Shown: positions 47,115-55,923 of the stretch, piece after piece
Position numbering within the stretch: the first letter of the stretch is position 1
Layout: every line of letters starts with the position of its first letter
From: an uncultured Clostridia bacterium
Lineage (GTDB): Bacteria; Bacillota; Clostridia; Oscillospirales; Acutalibacteraceae
Assembly: GCA_937920235.1 (NCBI GenBank)
Contig: CALGUK010000005.1
Location: 1 to 64,000 of the forward strand
Length of the DNA: 64,000 nt
Direction: 5' to 3'
Made by a program: the position numbers and the translations under genes
Notes under the pieces: model-generated
The model's database searches: none
What the model was told of the DNA's origin: nothing
The model's input: only the letters and a program-made list of their open reading frames with translations

Positions 47115-48623
47115 TTACATTCTGTTTTTTACGAAATTGCGTTTTGCTTCACGCTTCTTTTTATTTATCAGCTTGCGGTCTTTTTCTGAAATCTGAGGAG
47201 CAAATTCAATGTTCTCCCCGTTTATTTCACTGATTAAACCGTTATCCGATACGCTGAAAACCATATATTTAAGATGGGTCGGTTCATCCTCATAGAACAA
47301 TGCGAAATTACCGTCGTGCAGCTCGGTGAGGCATGAATAACCGTAAAATCCCTGAGTGACGTGATATTCGCTTATCCAGTTCACATCTCCGTTTTCTTCA
47401 ACCACACCTGCTCTGAGCAGACCGTCTGCTCTTGACAGCATATTTCCGCCTGAAGAACACAAAAGCATCTGCTTTCCGTTAATCTTTCTCGTGGTGTCAA
47501 TTAAAGATACCATACAGTTCCTTGTTCCTTCGAGAGCTCTGTCGGCGCGGAAAGGGGTAAAGGTAATTCCGCCGTCGGTGCTGTCGGCATAGGCGATATA
47601 GTTACTGAGGTTTCTGGAATATATTCTGATTGCTTTATAATCGCCCGCATCAATTCTGAGAAGCTGTGATTCGCTAGTTTTTTTAATGGCAGGCTTGATT
47701 TTTATCGAATTACTTCTGTGCCAGGTTTCACCGAGATCGTCGGTGTAAATGACGCTTGCATTTTCAAAAGCAGGGTCCTTGAAAATTCCGTTGTTATCAT
47801 ATACACAGAAAAGTATACGTTCTTTACCGTTGTGATTTACGACGAGACCGCGTCCGGGACCTACTCCGAGGAATGACTCTTTCTCGTTCTTGATCTGGTC
47901 CGAGATGAGCTTCGGCTTGCTCCAGGTCTTACCGTTATCATCGCTGTATTTCATCCAAATATATGTCGTTTTAAAGCATTTGAGCTCGGAAGCGCTGTAA
48001 AAGATATTCTGCTGTATTTTAACACCGTCAGCACCCTTCTGATCGGCATAAATCGGCTTACCGTTTTTATAAAGACGGAAATCTCTGTCTACGGAATATT
48101 CGGTTTTTGCTGAATCGGATTTTTTGAATACCGGAGCAAAATCACCGTCATAATCACCTATGTAATATGCAAAAGTTGAAGGCCTTTTGCTGTGCTTGCC
48201 TTTAGTGAGGAGAAGTCTTTTTTTGCCGTCTATAACCTTGTATCCGGTACCTGTTTTTGATTGAAGATATCCGCACTCCGAGGGGTATGCATCGGCAAGA
48301 ACTATAATTCGTCCGGAAGATGACTGAGCGATTGCCGAGTCGATAAATGAAGCGCTGTCTTTTGATGTAACTGTGTCAGCATAGTCGTCGAAATGGTTAA
48401 TCATCACATAATTCCAATCGGTGTATCCGTTTTCGGATATTGCGGCTGCAATGTCAATGTTATTCGGCGAGTCGGCACCGTGACCGTAACGGATATCGGC
48501 ACTTGCCATAACGCTGCCGTTGTTAAGGGTATAAAGAGCAGGAATACGATTTCTTTCTGACCCGAATTCTTTGTTATCAAAGGGCTGGTCATAAGCAATT
48601 TTGTTCATTGTATCTGTTGCCAT
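47115..48623 (-). CDS. Sialidase-like (BNR/Asp-box) glycosidase, cytoplasmic form
   Basis: 502 residues of the six-bladed sialidase propeller. Visible: the RIP motif of the arginine triad (ERNRIPALYTLNNGS), and Asp boxes SDDNGKTWSKP, TDDLGETWHRS and STDGGITFTPF. ESFLGVGPGRGLV and a Tyr-rich region near SEYHVTQGFYGYSCLTEL resemble GH33 enzymes. There is no signal peptide; the start at 48623 is well supported by AGGAG 9 nt upstream. The enzyme therefore probably acts inside the cell on imported sialosides, or it is a related exo-glycosidase. Exact specificity uncertain. Monocistronic. Confidence 0.8.
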   Translation of the reverse strand: MATDTMNKIAYDQPFDNKEFGSERNRIPALYTLNNGSVMASADIRYGHGADSPNNIDIAAAISENGYTDWNYVMINHFDDYADTVTSKDSASFIDSAIAQSSSGRIIVLADAYPSECGYLQSKTGTGYKVIDGKKRLLLTKGKHSKRPSTFAYYIGDYDGDFAPVFKKSDSAKTEYSVDRDFRLYKNGKPIYADQKGADGVKIQQNIFYSASELKCFKTTYIWMKYSDDNGKTWSKPKLISDQIKNEKESFLGVGPGRGLVVNHNGKERILFCVYDNNGIFKDPAFENASVIYTDDLGETWHRSNSIKIKPAIKKTSESQLLRIDAGDYKAIRIYSRNLSNYIAYADSTDGGITFTPFRADRALEGTRNCMVSLIDTTRKINGKQMLLCSSGGNMLSRADGLLRAGVVEENGDVNWISEYHVTQGFYGYSCLTELHDGNFALFYEDEPTHLKYMVFSVSDNGLISEINGENIEFAPQISEKDRKLINKKKREAKRNFVKNRM

Positions 48624-48682
48624 ACTGTTTTCTCCTATAAACTTGATAGATTAAGTATATCACGGGATAGTATTTAAATCAA

Positions 48683-48707
48683 GAAAAAGGCAGAGAATTT
48701 CTCTGCC
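48683..48707 (-). terminator. Terminator of the UPF0210 operon
   Basis: Stem GGCAGAG / CTCTGCC with loop AATTT; on the minus strand followed by TTTTTCTTGATTT. Confidence 0.8.
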
Positions 48708-48714
48708 CTGATAA

Positions 48715-50070
48715 TCAGTTTTTAAGACTCTGCAACGGTGCCGGAATTCTTCCGCCGCGGTTGATAAATTTGGCGGGAGAGGCTGTGTTAAGCTTCATAA
48801 CCGGACCGTATCCCAACAGACCGCCGAAATTAAGAGTGTCGCCGATGCTTTTACCGATGGCGGGAATCAGTCTGACAGCGGTTGTTTTTGAATTTACCAT
48901 ACCTATAGCAGCTTCATCAGCAATAATTCCCGAGAGAACCTCTGCCGTTGTGTCACCGGGGACAATAATCATATCGAGTCCCACAGAACATACGCAGGTC
49001 ATAGCTTCCAGCTTTTCTATTGTAAGAGCACCGCTTGTTGCTGCCGCAATCATACCTGCATCCTCGGAAACGGGAATGAAAGCGCCCGAGAGACCGCCGA
49101 CGTGGGAAGAAGCCATAACACCACCTTTTTTAACGGCATCGTTCAGAAGTGCAAGACAAGCTGTTGTACCGTGTGCTCCGCATTGCTCAAGACCCATTTC
49201 TTCAAGTATATATGCAACGGAGTCCCCGATAGCGGGGGTAGGAGCTAATGAAAGGTCAACTATGCCGAAGGGAACACCAAGTCTTTTTGAAGCCTCACAG
49301 GCAACGAGCTGACCCATTCTTGTGATTTTGAAGGCGGTACGCTTAACCATATCTGCAATTTCCGTGATATTTGCATCAGGGATTTTGGAAATAGCCGAGC
49401 GGACAACACCCGGGCCGGATACACCGACATTGATTACACAGTCAGGCTCACCGACACCGTGAAAAGCACCTGCCATAAACGGATTATCCTCGGGTGCATT
49501 GCAGAAAACAACAAGCTTTGCAGGACCGATGCAGCCTTTGTCAGCGGTAATTTCTGCCGATTCCCTTATAATCTGACCCATAAGCTTAACAGCATCCATG
49601 TTGATACCGGCTTTTGTTGAACCGATATTTACTGAAGAGCATATGTGCTCAGTAACGCTCAGCGCTTCGGGAATACTGCGTATAAGGGCCTCATCTCCTT
49701 CAGAAAAGCCCTTCTGGACAAGAGCTGAATAACCGCCTATGAAATTTACTCCTACGGTCTGTGCAACTCTTTCCAGCGTTTTTGCGTATAAAACCGGATC
49801 ACCCTTGCCCGATGCCAATACCATAGATACGGGTGTTACGGAAATTCGTTTGTTGATAATCGGAATACCGTATTCCTTTTCTATATCCTCACCGGTTTTA
49901 ACAAGATTTTCCGCTTTTCTTGTCATCTTCTCGTAAATTTTGTCACAAGTGGATTTTGCATCACCCGTACAGCAGTCGAGAAGTGAAATTCCCATTGTAA
50001 TTGTTCTTATATCAAGATTTTCATCCTGAATCATATTTATTGTTTCTAAAATATCGTGCGTGTTAATCAT
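48715..50070 (-). CDS. UPF0210 / PFL-family (DUF711) protein
   Basis: 451 residues, full family length. Recognised by [45 protein letters not shown] and [20 protein letters not shown]. The fold is related to pyruvate formate-lyase/ribonucleotide-reductase-like barrels, but the activity is not established. It is almost always paired, as here, with a small ACT-domain protein (12 bp upstream), suggesting an amino-acid- or metabolite-responsive pair. Cytoplasmic. Confidence 0.92.
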   Translation of the reverse strand: MINTHDILETINMIQDENLDIRTITMGISLLDCCTGDAKSTCDKIYEKMTRKAENLVKTGEDIEKEYGIPIINKRISVTPVSMVLASGKGDPVLYAKTLERVAQTVGVNFIGGYSALVQKGFSEGDEALIRSIPEALSVTEHICSSVNIGSTKAGINMDAVKLMGQIIRESAEITADKGCIGPAKLVVFCNAPEDNPFMAGAFHGVGEPDCVINVGVSGPGVVRSAISKIPDANITEIADMVKRTAFKITRMGQLVACEASKRLGVPFGIVDLSLAPTPAIGDSVAYILEEMGLEQCGAHGTTACLALLNDAVKKGGVMASSHVGGLSGAFIPVSEDAGMIAAATSGALTIEKLEAMTCVCSVGLDMIIVPGDTTAEVLSGIIADEAAIGMVNSKTTAVRLIPAIGKSIGDTLNFGGLLGYGPVMKLNTASPAKFINRGGRIPAPLQSLKN

Positions 50071-50082
50071 TCTGACACCTGC

Positions 50083-50352
50083 TTATATTCTGTGCATTGA
50101 GTTAAAAATATCCTCGTGCATTACGTGTATTGAAAGTGACATTTCATTGCCTATTGCAGTAACCTTATCCGAAAAATCCGTAAAAGGAATAGTTGCCTTT
50201 TCAAAGTCAACAAGCATAATCATGCAGAACATATCCTGAAGAATAGACTGTGAAACCTCAATTACATTGACGCCGTTTTCGGCACAAACGCCGGAAATCT
50301 TAGCGAGAATACCAACCATATCCTTGCCGACAACGGTAATAATACCTCTCAT
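50083..50352 (-). CDS. ACT domain protein (UPF0237 family)
   Basis: 89 residues: MRGIITVVGKDMVGILAKIS and following form a single ACT domain with the conserved GKDxVGI turn. The ATG at 50352 has GGAGGTAACAAAT before it; the longer frame begins with a TTG inside that ribosome site and is rejected. Partner of the adjacent UPF0210 gene; probable small-molecule sensor. Ligand unknown. Confidence 0.92.
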   Translation of the reverse strand: MRGIITVVGKDMVGILAKISGVCAENGVNVIEVSQSILQDMFCMIMLVDFEKATIPFTDFSDKVTAIGNEMSLSIHVMHEDIFNSMHRI

Positions 50353-50451
50353 ATTTGTTACCTCCAAATTAAATTGTCAACATTTTAACACAAAGACGCA
50401 AAAAAGTGAATATCTTTTTTAAATATCTTTTAAATAATATTGAAAATATTA

Positions 50452-50480
50452 TTGCATTTGTAGTAAAATAATAATATAGA
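50452..50480 (+). promoter_or_regulatory. Promoter of the PHP phosphatase-ispE-reductase operon
   Basis: TTGCAT (50452-50457), 17 bp, TATAGA (50475-50480), 18 bp before the start codon of the first gene, in AT-rich DNA. Confidence 0.45.
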
Positions 50481-50498
50481 AATGAGAGGTGTTACGGT

Positions 50499-51323
50499 AT
50501 GCACAAAAACCTGGTTGATTTACACGTTCATACAGATAATTCCTTTGACGGCAATCATTCGGCAACATTTTTTTGTGAAAAGGCAGAATTTCTGGATTTG
50601 CGCGCTGTTGCTTTTACCGATCACTGCGAAGTAGATCAGTTTAAGGGCGACAGAGCATATGAAAAAAGAATGTTTCAGGCTTTTTTTGAAATCGCCAAGG
50701 TCCGCTCGGCATTCCGCGGAAAATTGCTTGTGCTCAACGGTATAGAACTCGGACAACCTGCTTTCGATATTGAGACCGCAAACGAAATAGTTAACAGATA
50801 TGAATACGATCAGATTCTTGGATCAGTTCATAACCTCAGAGGCGGAGAGGATTTTTACTTTATGGAAAATCTGACAAATCATCAGGCAGAAAAGCTTCTT
50901 AAGGAATATTTTAATGCTGTTATAGAAATGCTCGAGTGGGGAAATTTCGATATACTTGCGCATCTGACATATCCTCTAAGATATTTTTATTCAAAGTCAA
51001 ATCTTGATATTGACCTTAACGGATTCAGAAAACAAATAGATGAAATACTGCGGCTAACGGCAAAATCAGATAAATCACTTGAAATAAACACTGCAGCTCT
51101 CCGCCAGCCTCTTAATAAGCTGTCACCGGAGGTTGATATCATAAAGCGATTTAAGGAGCTCGGCGGAAAATTCGTTTCTGTCGGTTCAGATGCCCATTTT
51201 GCAGAGCATCTTGCCTGTGATATAGATATGGCATATACGGCGGCAAAAACGGCAGGTTTCGACAGCATTACATTTTTCCAGAACAGAACTCCAATGCAGA
51301 TAAAAATTGAAACGGAGGATTAG
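50499..51323 (+). CDS. PHP-domain phosphatase (histidinol-phosphatase type)
   Basis: 274 residues. PHP metal-binding motifs: VDLHVHTDNSFDGNHS (HxH), AFTDHCEVD, GIELGQP, DQILGSVHNLRGGEDFYF, FDILAHLTYPLRY and VSVGSDAHFAEHL, ordered as in HisJ-type histidinol-phosphate phosphatases (last or near-last step of histidine synthesis). The histidine operon is not here, and the gene is instead first in an operon with ispE, so another phosphomonoester substrate is possible. AGAGGTG site. Stop and ispE start are 2 bp apart. Confidence 0.85.
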   Translation: MHKNLVDLHVHTDNSFDGNHSATFFCEKAEFLDLRAVAFTDHCEVDQFKGDRAYEKRMFQAFFEIAKVRSAFRGKLLVLNGIELGQPAFDIETANEIVNRYEYDQILGSVHNLRGGEDFYFMENLTNHQAEKLLKEYFNAVIEMLEWGNFDILAHLTYPLRYFYSKSNLDIDLNGFRKQIDEILRLTAKSDKSLEINTAALRQPLNKLSPEVDIIKRFKELGGKFVSVGSDAHFAEHLACDIDMAYTAAKTAGFDSITFFQNRTPMQIKIETED

Positions 51324-51325
51324 TT

Positions 51326-52189
51326 ATGAAGGTCAGGGCAGCGGCTAAAATAAATCTTATGCTGGATATTGTCAAAAAGCTGGATAACGGTTATCACAGC
51401 CTTTTTATGGTTATGCAGTCCGTTGATTTATACGATATTGTGTCGGTTGAAAAAAACGGTGAAGGAAAAATCATAATACGCTGTGATGCCGAAGGTGTTC
51501 CCTGCAACGAAAAGAATATAGCATATAAATGTGCGTTGGCTTTTTTTGATGCGGCTGAAATAAAGGACAGAGGAATTACCGTAACTATTGAAAAGAACAT
51601 TTCTGCGGCTGCGGGAACGGCAGGCGGAAGTGCTGACGGTGCGGCGGTGCTTTATTGTCTGAATAAAATATTTGATAATCCGTTCAGTGAAAAGGAACTT
51701 TGTAATATAGGTGCCGCAATAGGCTCTGACATACCGTTCAGCCTTATCGGAGGAACTGCTATAGCATTGGGAACGGGAACGATTATTGCTCCCGTAACGG
51801 ATTTGCCTGACTGCTGCATAGTTCTGGCAAAGCCGGATCAGGACGTATCTACCCCCGAAGCTTATGCACAGTTTGACGAGCTGAGCCGTGTTCGTCATCT
51901 TGACAGAATTTCAATGATAGATGCTGTCAGTGAAGGCGATTATTATCGAATATGTCAGTTGTGCGGAAATGTTTTTGAACAGGCAGTTGAAGTGCCCAAA
52001 AGACCGCATATTAAAGGGATAATGAGGAAATCAGGAGCGGATGCCTGTGTTATGAGCGGTAGCGGACCGACTGTTTACGGCATTTTCAGCAATATCGAAA
52101 ATGCGAAGGATGCATACGATAAGCTTGTCAAAAAATACGAAAAAGTATATCTTTGCAAGCCGGTAAAATGCGGCATTACAGAGATTTAA
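51326..52189 (+). CDS. ispE: 4-(cytidine 5'-diphospho)-2-C-methyl-D-erythritol kinase
   Basis: 287 residues, GHMP kinase family. Fourth committed step of the MEP isoprenoid pathway. Start VRAAAKINLMLDIVKKLDNG YH-type motif (KINL and DNGYH), the ATP loop AAAGTAGGSADGAAVLYCLN (about 92-111), and the C-terminal MSGSGPTVYGIF. GGAGG 7 nt before the ATG. Lies between a PHP phosphatase and a geranylgeranyl-reductase-like gene; the latter also points to isoprenoid metabolism. The MEP pathway is expected in clostridia. Confidence 0.95.
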   Translation: MKVRAAAKINLMLDIVKKLDNGYHSLFMVMQSVDLYDIVSVEKNGEGKIIIRCDAEGVPCNEKNIAYKCALAFFDAAEIKDRGITVTIEKNISAAAGTAGGSADGAAVLYCLNKIFDNPFSEKELCNIGAAIGSDIPFSLIGGTAIALGTGTIIAPVTDLPDCCIVLAKPDQDVSTPEAYAQFDELSRVRHLDRISMIDAVSEGDYYRICQLCGNVFEQAVEVPKRPHIKGIMRKSGADACVMSGSGPTVYGIFSNIENAKDAYDKLVKKYEKVYLCKPVKCGITEI

Positions 52190-52214
52190 TTTAATAAGGG
52201 AAAGGGAAATTACT

Positions 52215-53621
52215 ATGAAAATATACGATGTTGTCATTGTCGGTGCATCAACAACGGGATGTTGGTTTGCATATAAAATGGCTGAACAAGGCTTCAGCGT
52301 TCTTGTGCTGGAAAAGGAGAAGGCTGAAAATGTTTCAAGGTGCTATGACATTTTCCATATGGGAAAGGATGAAATGATACAGAGTGACCTTGATATTCCT
52401 TCAGAGGACAATCCGATTTACGAGTTCAGCTTTGACGGTTCACCTATGAAATCACCATACGGCAAATACGGTGTTGTGATGGGCGACGCAACGGTCGTGG
52501 GCTGTCATAAACACGAATATATTATGATGATGGCTGAGCGTGCTGAAAAAGCAGGAGCAGAAATTCTGTATGGCGCACCGTTCACGGACCTCATTTTTGA
52601 CGACAGAAACAGAGTAATCGGTGCAAAGTACAAAACCGAGGACGTTGAGTGCGAGGTTTATGCCCGTATCGTTGCCGATTGTTCCGGCATTCCGTCGGTT
52701 GCCAGAACTAAATTGCCCGATTCATCATATGTGGGCAATTTCAAGCTTACTCCTGTTGATATGTTTTTTGTTGTGCTTTACTACATAAACTATAAGGATA
52801 AAAAAGTCAATCCAAGGGATTATGATGCATTCTTTATGCAGTATAAATCCTGGTCAGCGCCTGCAGGAAAGGACTATGACGCTATTCTCGGTATCGGAGC
52901 AAGCTACTCCTATGAATATGCTCAGGAAATTTTCAGCAGTCAGTTTATTAAGAATGTTGAATTCCCTGAGTATGAGGTTGCAAAGATTGAAAAGGGTGTG
53001 ACACCTTATCATCGTTCTGTCTATTCTTTTGTGGATGACGGATTTATTGTAATGGGTGATTCGGCTTGTCTGACAAAGCCGACCTGCGGTGAGGGATGCA
53101 CCTCGTCACTTGTTCAGGGGAAAATTGCGGTTGAGGTTATTTCCAATCTTTTAAGATCCGACAAATTCCTTACAAAGGAGAGAATGTGGAGTATAAATAA
53201 GCGCTATATGGCTGCACAGGGCAAGGATTTCGATTCTATGAGACCTTTGTTGATGGGACTCATTTCAACAGATTGTGACGAAGCCGAATATCTCTTTGCA
53301 AATGAGATTATATTTAGCAATAAAATCCTCGGCGGAGGTGTTGACGGCGGAATAAATATTGACGGCGACGACATTTCAAAGATCGTCAAGGGTATAGCTA
53401 AAGGTGTGGCAACAAAGAAATTCCGCGCTAAAACAGTTGCCCGTATTGTCAAGGGACTTATGCAGAGTATGGAAGTCGGCACTCATTATGATAACTATCC
53501 TGCAAATATTGAGGATTTTCCCGAGTGGAAGCAAAAAGCCGATGAGCTCTGGGAAAAAATCGGTACTCTTGCCGATACCTGCGATCCGCAGATACTTGAA
53601 AAGCTCGGTATAGAGAAATGA
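52215..53621 (+). CDS. Geranylgeranyl-reductase-like FAD-dependent oxidoreductase
   Basis: 468 residues. Group 2 flavoprotein: FAD motif VVIVGASTTGCWFAYKMAEQ at 5-24, the middle VADCSGIPSVAR, and the third FAD motif FIVMGDSACLTKPTCGEGCTS; the latter, with cysteines after the GD, is common in the geranylgeranyl-reductase family, whose members reduce isoprenoid double bonds or have other substrates. A C-terminal helical part (about 330-468) follows. No signal or membrane helix is obvious. The 25-bp distance from ispE suggests co-transcription and an isoprenoid-lipid substrate, but this is inference. Confidence 0.8.
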   Translation: MKIYDVVIVGASTTGCWFAYKMAEQGFSVLVLEKEKAENVSRCYDIFHMGKDEMIQSDLDIPSEDNPIYEFSFDGSPMKSPYGKYGVVMGDATVVGCHKHEYIMMMAERAEKAGAEILYGAPFTDLIFDDRNRVIGAKYKTEDVECEVYARIVADCSGIPSVARTKLPDSSYVGNFKLTPVDMFFVVLYYINYKDKKVNPRDYDAFFMQYKSWSAPAGKDYDAILGIGASYSYEYAQEIFSSQFIKNVEFPEYEVAKIEKGVTPYHRSVYSFVDDGFIVMGDSACLTKPTCGEGCTSSLVQGKIAVEVISNLLRSDKFLTKERMWSINKRYMAAQGKDFDSMRPLLMGLISTDCDEAEYLFANEIIFSNKILGGGVDGGINIDGDDISKIVKGIAKGVATKKFRAKTVARIVKGLMQSMEVGTHYDNYPANIEDFPEWKQKADELWEKIGTLADTCDPQILEKLGIEK

Positions 53622-53638
53622 ATAACAAATAAATGAAT

Positions 53639-53675
53639 AAAGACCGTCATACAGCGTTACTGTAAGGCGGTCTTT
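53639..53675. terminator. Bidirectional terminator
   Basis: 8-bp stem AAAGACCG (53639-53646) / CGGTCTTT (53668-53675) with a possible inner ACAG/CTGT pair, then ATTATTAT; the other strand gives TATTCATTTATTT. Confidence 0.75.
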
Positions 53676-53711
53676 ATTATTATAATCAAAGCGGTCAGTC
53701 AGAATCGCTTT

Positions 53712-55292
53712 TTACCATTGTATTGTATGCTCCAGAACATTTTCACCGTTGTTATTATAGGCTTCTATGAAAATATATTCGGGAGATACGGTCATTTTTG
53801 ATGCGATATATGCGTCATCACTGTTTCCGCCATCCATATAACCGGTAATGCCCGGATGTGCGGAGAGCATTTCCTGCTCTTTCTCCTGTGTACCGAGCAG
53901 GCGACATTCGTGTGAATGGCCTGAAATCATAAGCTTGGCTCCGAGACGGTCAATTTGATTCCAACCTTCCTGCGAGAGTTCCGGTTCAACATCACTGATT
54001 TCCCAGGAATGTGACAGCGCAATCACTCTTTCATTTTCAAGCTCGACCGTTTTCAACCATTTTATCATATTTGCACGGTAGGTGTTGTAGTCTGTCATAC
54101 CGCCGTATTCGGGGTGCGAATCATCTTTATCCTCACCGCTGTCAAGTACGATGAATGAGCAGTTGGCTATGTTTGCTGTGTAGTAGAAGTTCTCGAGGCC
54201 AAGTGCGGATAAAAGCTTGCCTGCGTATTCACCTCTTGTTTCGTGATTACCTCTTACAAATAAAACAGGCATAGTGCCGTTTGAGAGCTCTCCTGAAAAT
54301 TCGACGATATTACGAACTACCTCTTCTTCAAAATCGACTCCTGGAGAAGCATCTCCCATAAGTATCAAGGCATCATAGCTTCCCATATGTGATACGGTCT
54401 CATAAACCTTCTGAATTTCTGTATGCCAGTCAGAGATTACAAGGAATGTTGCATTATCATCGGTAACCGGGCTGAATATGTATTCCTCAGAAACAACCTC
54501 TTTACCCGTGCGGCTGCCGTAGCTGTACTGCTCGATAACCCTTACCGAACCGATTTTATATGTATTGTTGTTGAGATGCTCATAAGGTACGGAAATACTG
54601 TGGATTTGAGAATCACTGTTGAGTCTTCCGCCGTTTTCGTCATATAATTTATACTTCTGTCCCTCAAAGGTGTATTCAATATATCCCGTGCCGCAATCAC
54701 TTGTCGAAAAAACCACGCTGTATTCTTTTCCGTTGTCAAATACGGTGGGAGCACAGGTGATTTCATATTTTGTTACGGGAAATATCTTGAATACGGCAAC
54801 GGTAAAGGTTACGGCAAGAATAACGGCAAGAACGGCTTTTCGCGCTTTACCCTTTATTGTCGGAAAGAAAATTGCCGTGAATGGAACAAGAACGAAGAAA
54901 GCAACATCAAAAAGTGATTTTTTGAGATAGAGAAAATAAACTCCCGATGATTCCCGACCTGCCATAACAACGAAAAATACAACTGCGACGATAAAGAAGA
55001 ATATGCTGAAAAATGCAGAAATGCAGGTGGTGATAAAATACGACTTTTGAGAATATACGGGTGAACCCTTTCTGCTTGGTTCATAAAGTCTTATCGCGGC
55101 GAGTACCGTAACTGCAATCACGTTCAGTATCATAGCATACAGCAGATACAGAGTGAAATTATTTATCTTTACCGCAATGTCAACAAAAACCCAGGTGGCT
55201 CTTGCCGCATTATACATAACAATGCCTGCAACCGATAAAATCAGCACAAGGCACGGCAAGGCTTTTCCCGTCATTACTTTTTTAAGCTTCAT
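53712..55292 (-). CDS. Membrane-anchored calcineurin-like metallophosphoesterase
   Basis: 526 residues. The N-terminal ~175 residues carry about five membrane helices; a beta-rich linker follows. The phosphoesterase domain, about 285-500, has all motifs: ISDWH, LMGDAS, VRGNHETRG, LSHSWEI and SGHSHECRLL, giving the two-metal site (GDAS replaces the usual GDxx form). The domain order suggests an extracytoplasmic catalytic domain, as in purple-phosphatase-like nucleotidases. Substrate unknown (nucleotide, phospholipid or phosphoprotein). Monocistronic; convergent with the reductase operon. Confidence 0.85.
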   Translation of the reverse strand: MKLKKVMTGKALPCLVLILSVAGIVMYNAARATWVFVDIAVKINNFTLYLLYAMILNVIAVTVLAAIRLYEPSRKGSPVYSQKSYFITTCISAFFSIFFFIVAVVFFVVMAGRESSGVYFLYLKKSLFDVAFFVLVPFTAIFFPTIKGKARKAVLAVILAVTFTVAVFKIFPVTKYEITCAPTVFDNGKEYSVVFSTSDCGTGYIEYTFEGQKYKLYDENGGRLNSDSQIHSISVPYEHLNNNTYKIGSVRVIEQYSYGSRTGKEVVSEEYIFSPVTDDNATFLVISDWHTEIQKVYETVSHMGSYDALILMGDASPGVDFEEEVVRNIVEFSGELSNGTMPVLFVRGNHETRGEYAGKLLSALGLENFYYTANIANCSFIVLDSGEDKDDSHPEYGGMTDYNTYRANMIKWLKTVELENERVIALSHSWEISDVEPELSQEGWNQIDRLGAKLMISGHSHECRLLGTQEKEQEMLSAHPGITGYMDGGNSDDAYIASKMTVSPEYIFIEAYNNNGENVLEHTIQW

Positions 55293-55468
55293 AAAAACAT
55301 CTCCTTTTCCTACAATACACTTTCATAAAAATTATACTATGCGAAAAAGATAAAAACAAGTAGATTTTGAACCATTGAGAATGAAATATAATAATTAAAT
55401 CCTTATGTTGACACTTGCAGCAGAATTTTGTAAAATACAAGCAGAAAAGGTATATGGGGTGTGGTTTT

Positions 55469-55882
55469 ATGTGGTTTGTATTTGCATTACTGTCCGCTGT
55501 TTTTGCAGCACTTACGTCGATTTTGGCAAAAATAGGTATTGACGGCGTAAATTCCAATCTGGCTACTGCCATCAGAACGGTTGTGGTTGTGATTATGTCG
55601 TGGGGAATGGTTTTTCTGACCAATGCACAAAACGGAATTACGGAGATAAGCCGTAAAAGCTGGGTGTTCCTTATTTTGTCGGGTCTCGCAACGGGCGCCT
55701 CATGGCTTTGTTATTACAGAGCGTTGCAGATAGGCGATGCATCAAAGGTTGTTCCTGTTGATAAATTGAGTGTGGTAATTACACTGATTTTGGCTTTTGT
55801 ATTCCTGCACGAGCAGTTTACGGTAAAATCCTTTATCGGATGTATTCTGATAGGACTCGGAACATTGATTATGGTTATATAA
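55469..55882 (+). CDS. Half-size EamA/DMT-type transporter
   Basis: 137 residues from the ATG at 55469 (MWFVFALLSAVFAALTSILA), with GGGGTG 8 nt upstream. A single EamA repeat with four to five membrane helices; full drug/metabolite transporters have two such repeats in one chain. The conserved KIGIDGVNSNLATAIRT and YRALQIGDASKVVPVDKLSV sections are typical of this short clade, which presumably works as a dimer. Substrate unknown. Divergent from the phosphoesterase; terminator follows. Confidence 0.85.
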   Translation: MWFVFALLSAVFAALTSILAKIGIDGVNSNLATAIRTVVVVIMSWGMVFLTNAQNGITEISRKSWVFLILSGLATGASWLCYYRALQIGDASKVVPVDKLSVVITLILAFVFLHEQFTVKSFIGCILIGLGTLIMVI

Positions 55883-55887
55883 ATTTA

Positions 55888-55923
55888 ATCCCTGCAGAAG
55901 TCGGTCTGCAGGGATATTTTTTA
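55888..55923. terminator. Terminator between EamA gene and MFS carrier gene
   Basis: 11-bp perfect stem ATCCCTGCAGA (55888-55898) / TCTGCAGGGAT (55905-55915), then ATTTTTTATT on the plus strand. Confidence 0.88.
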
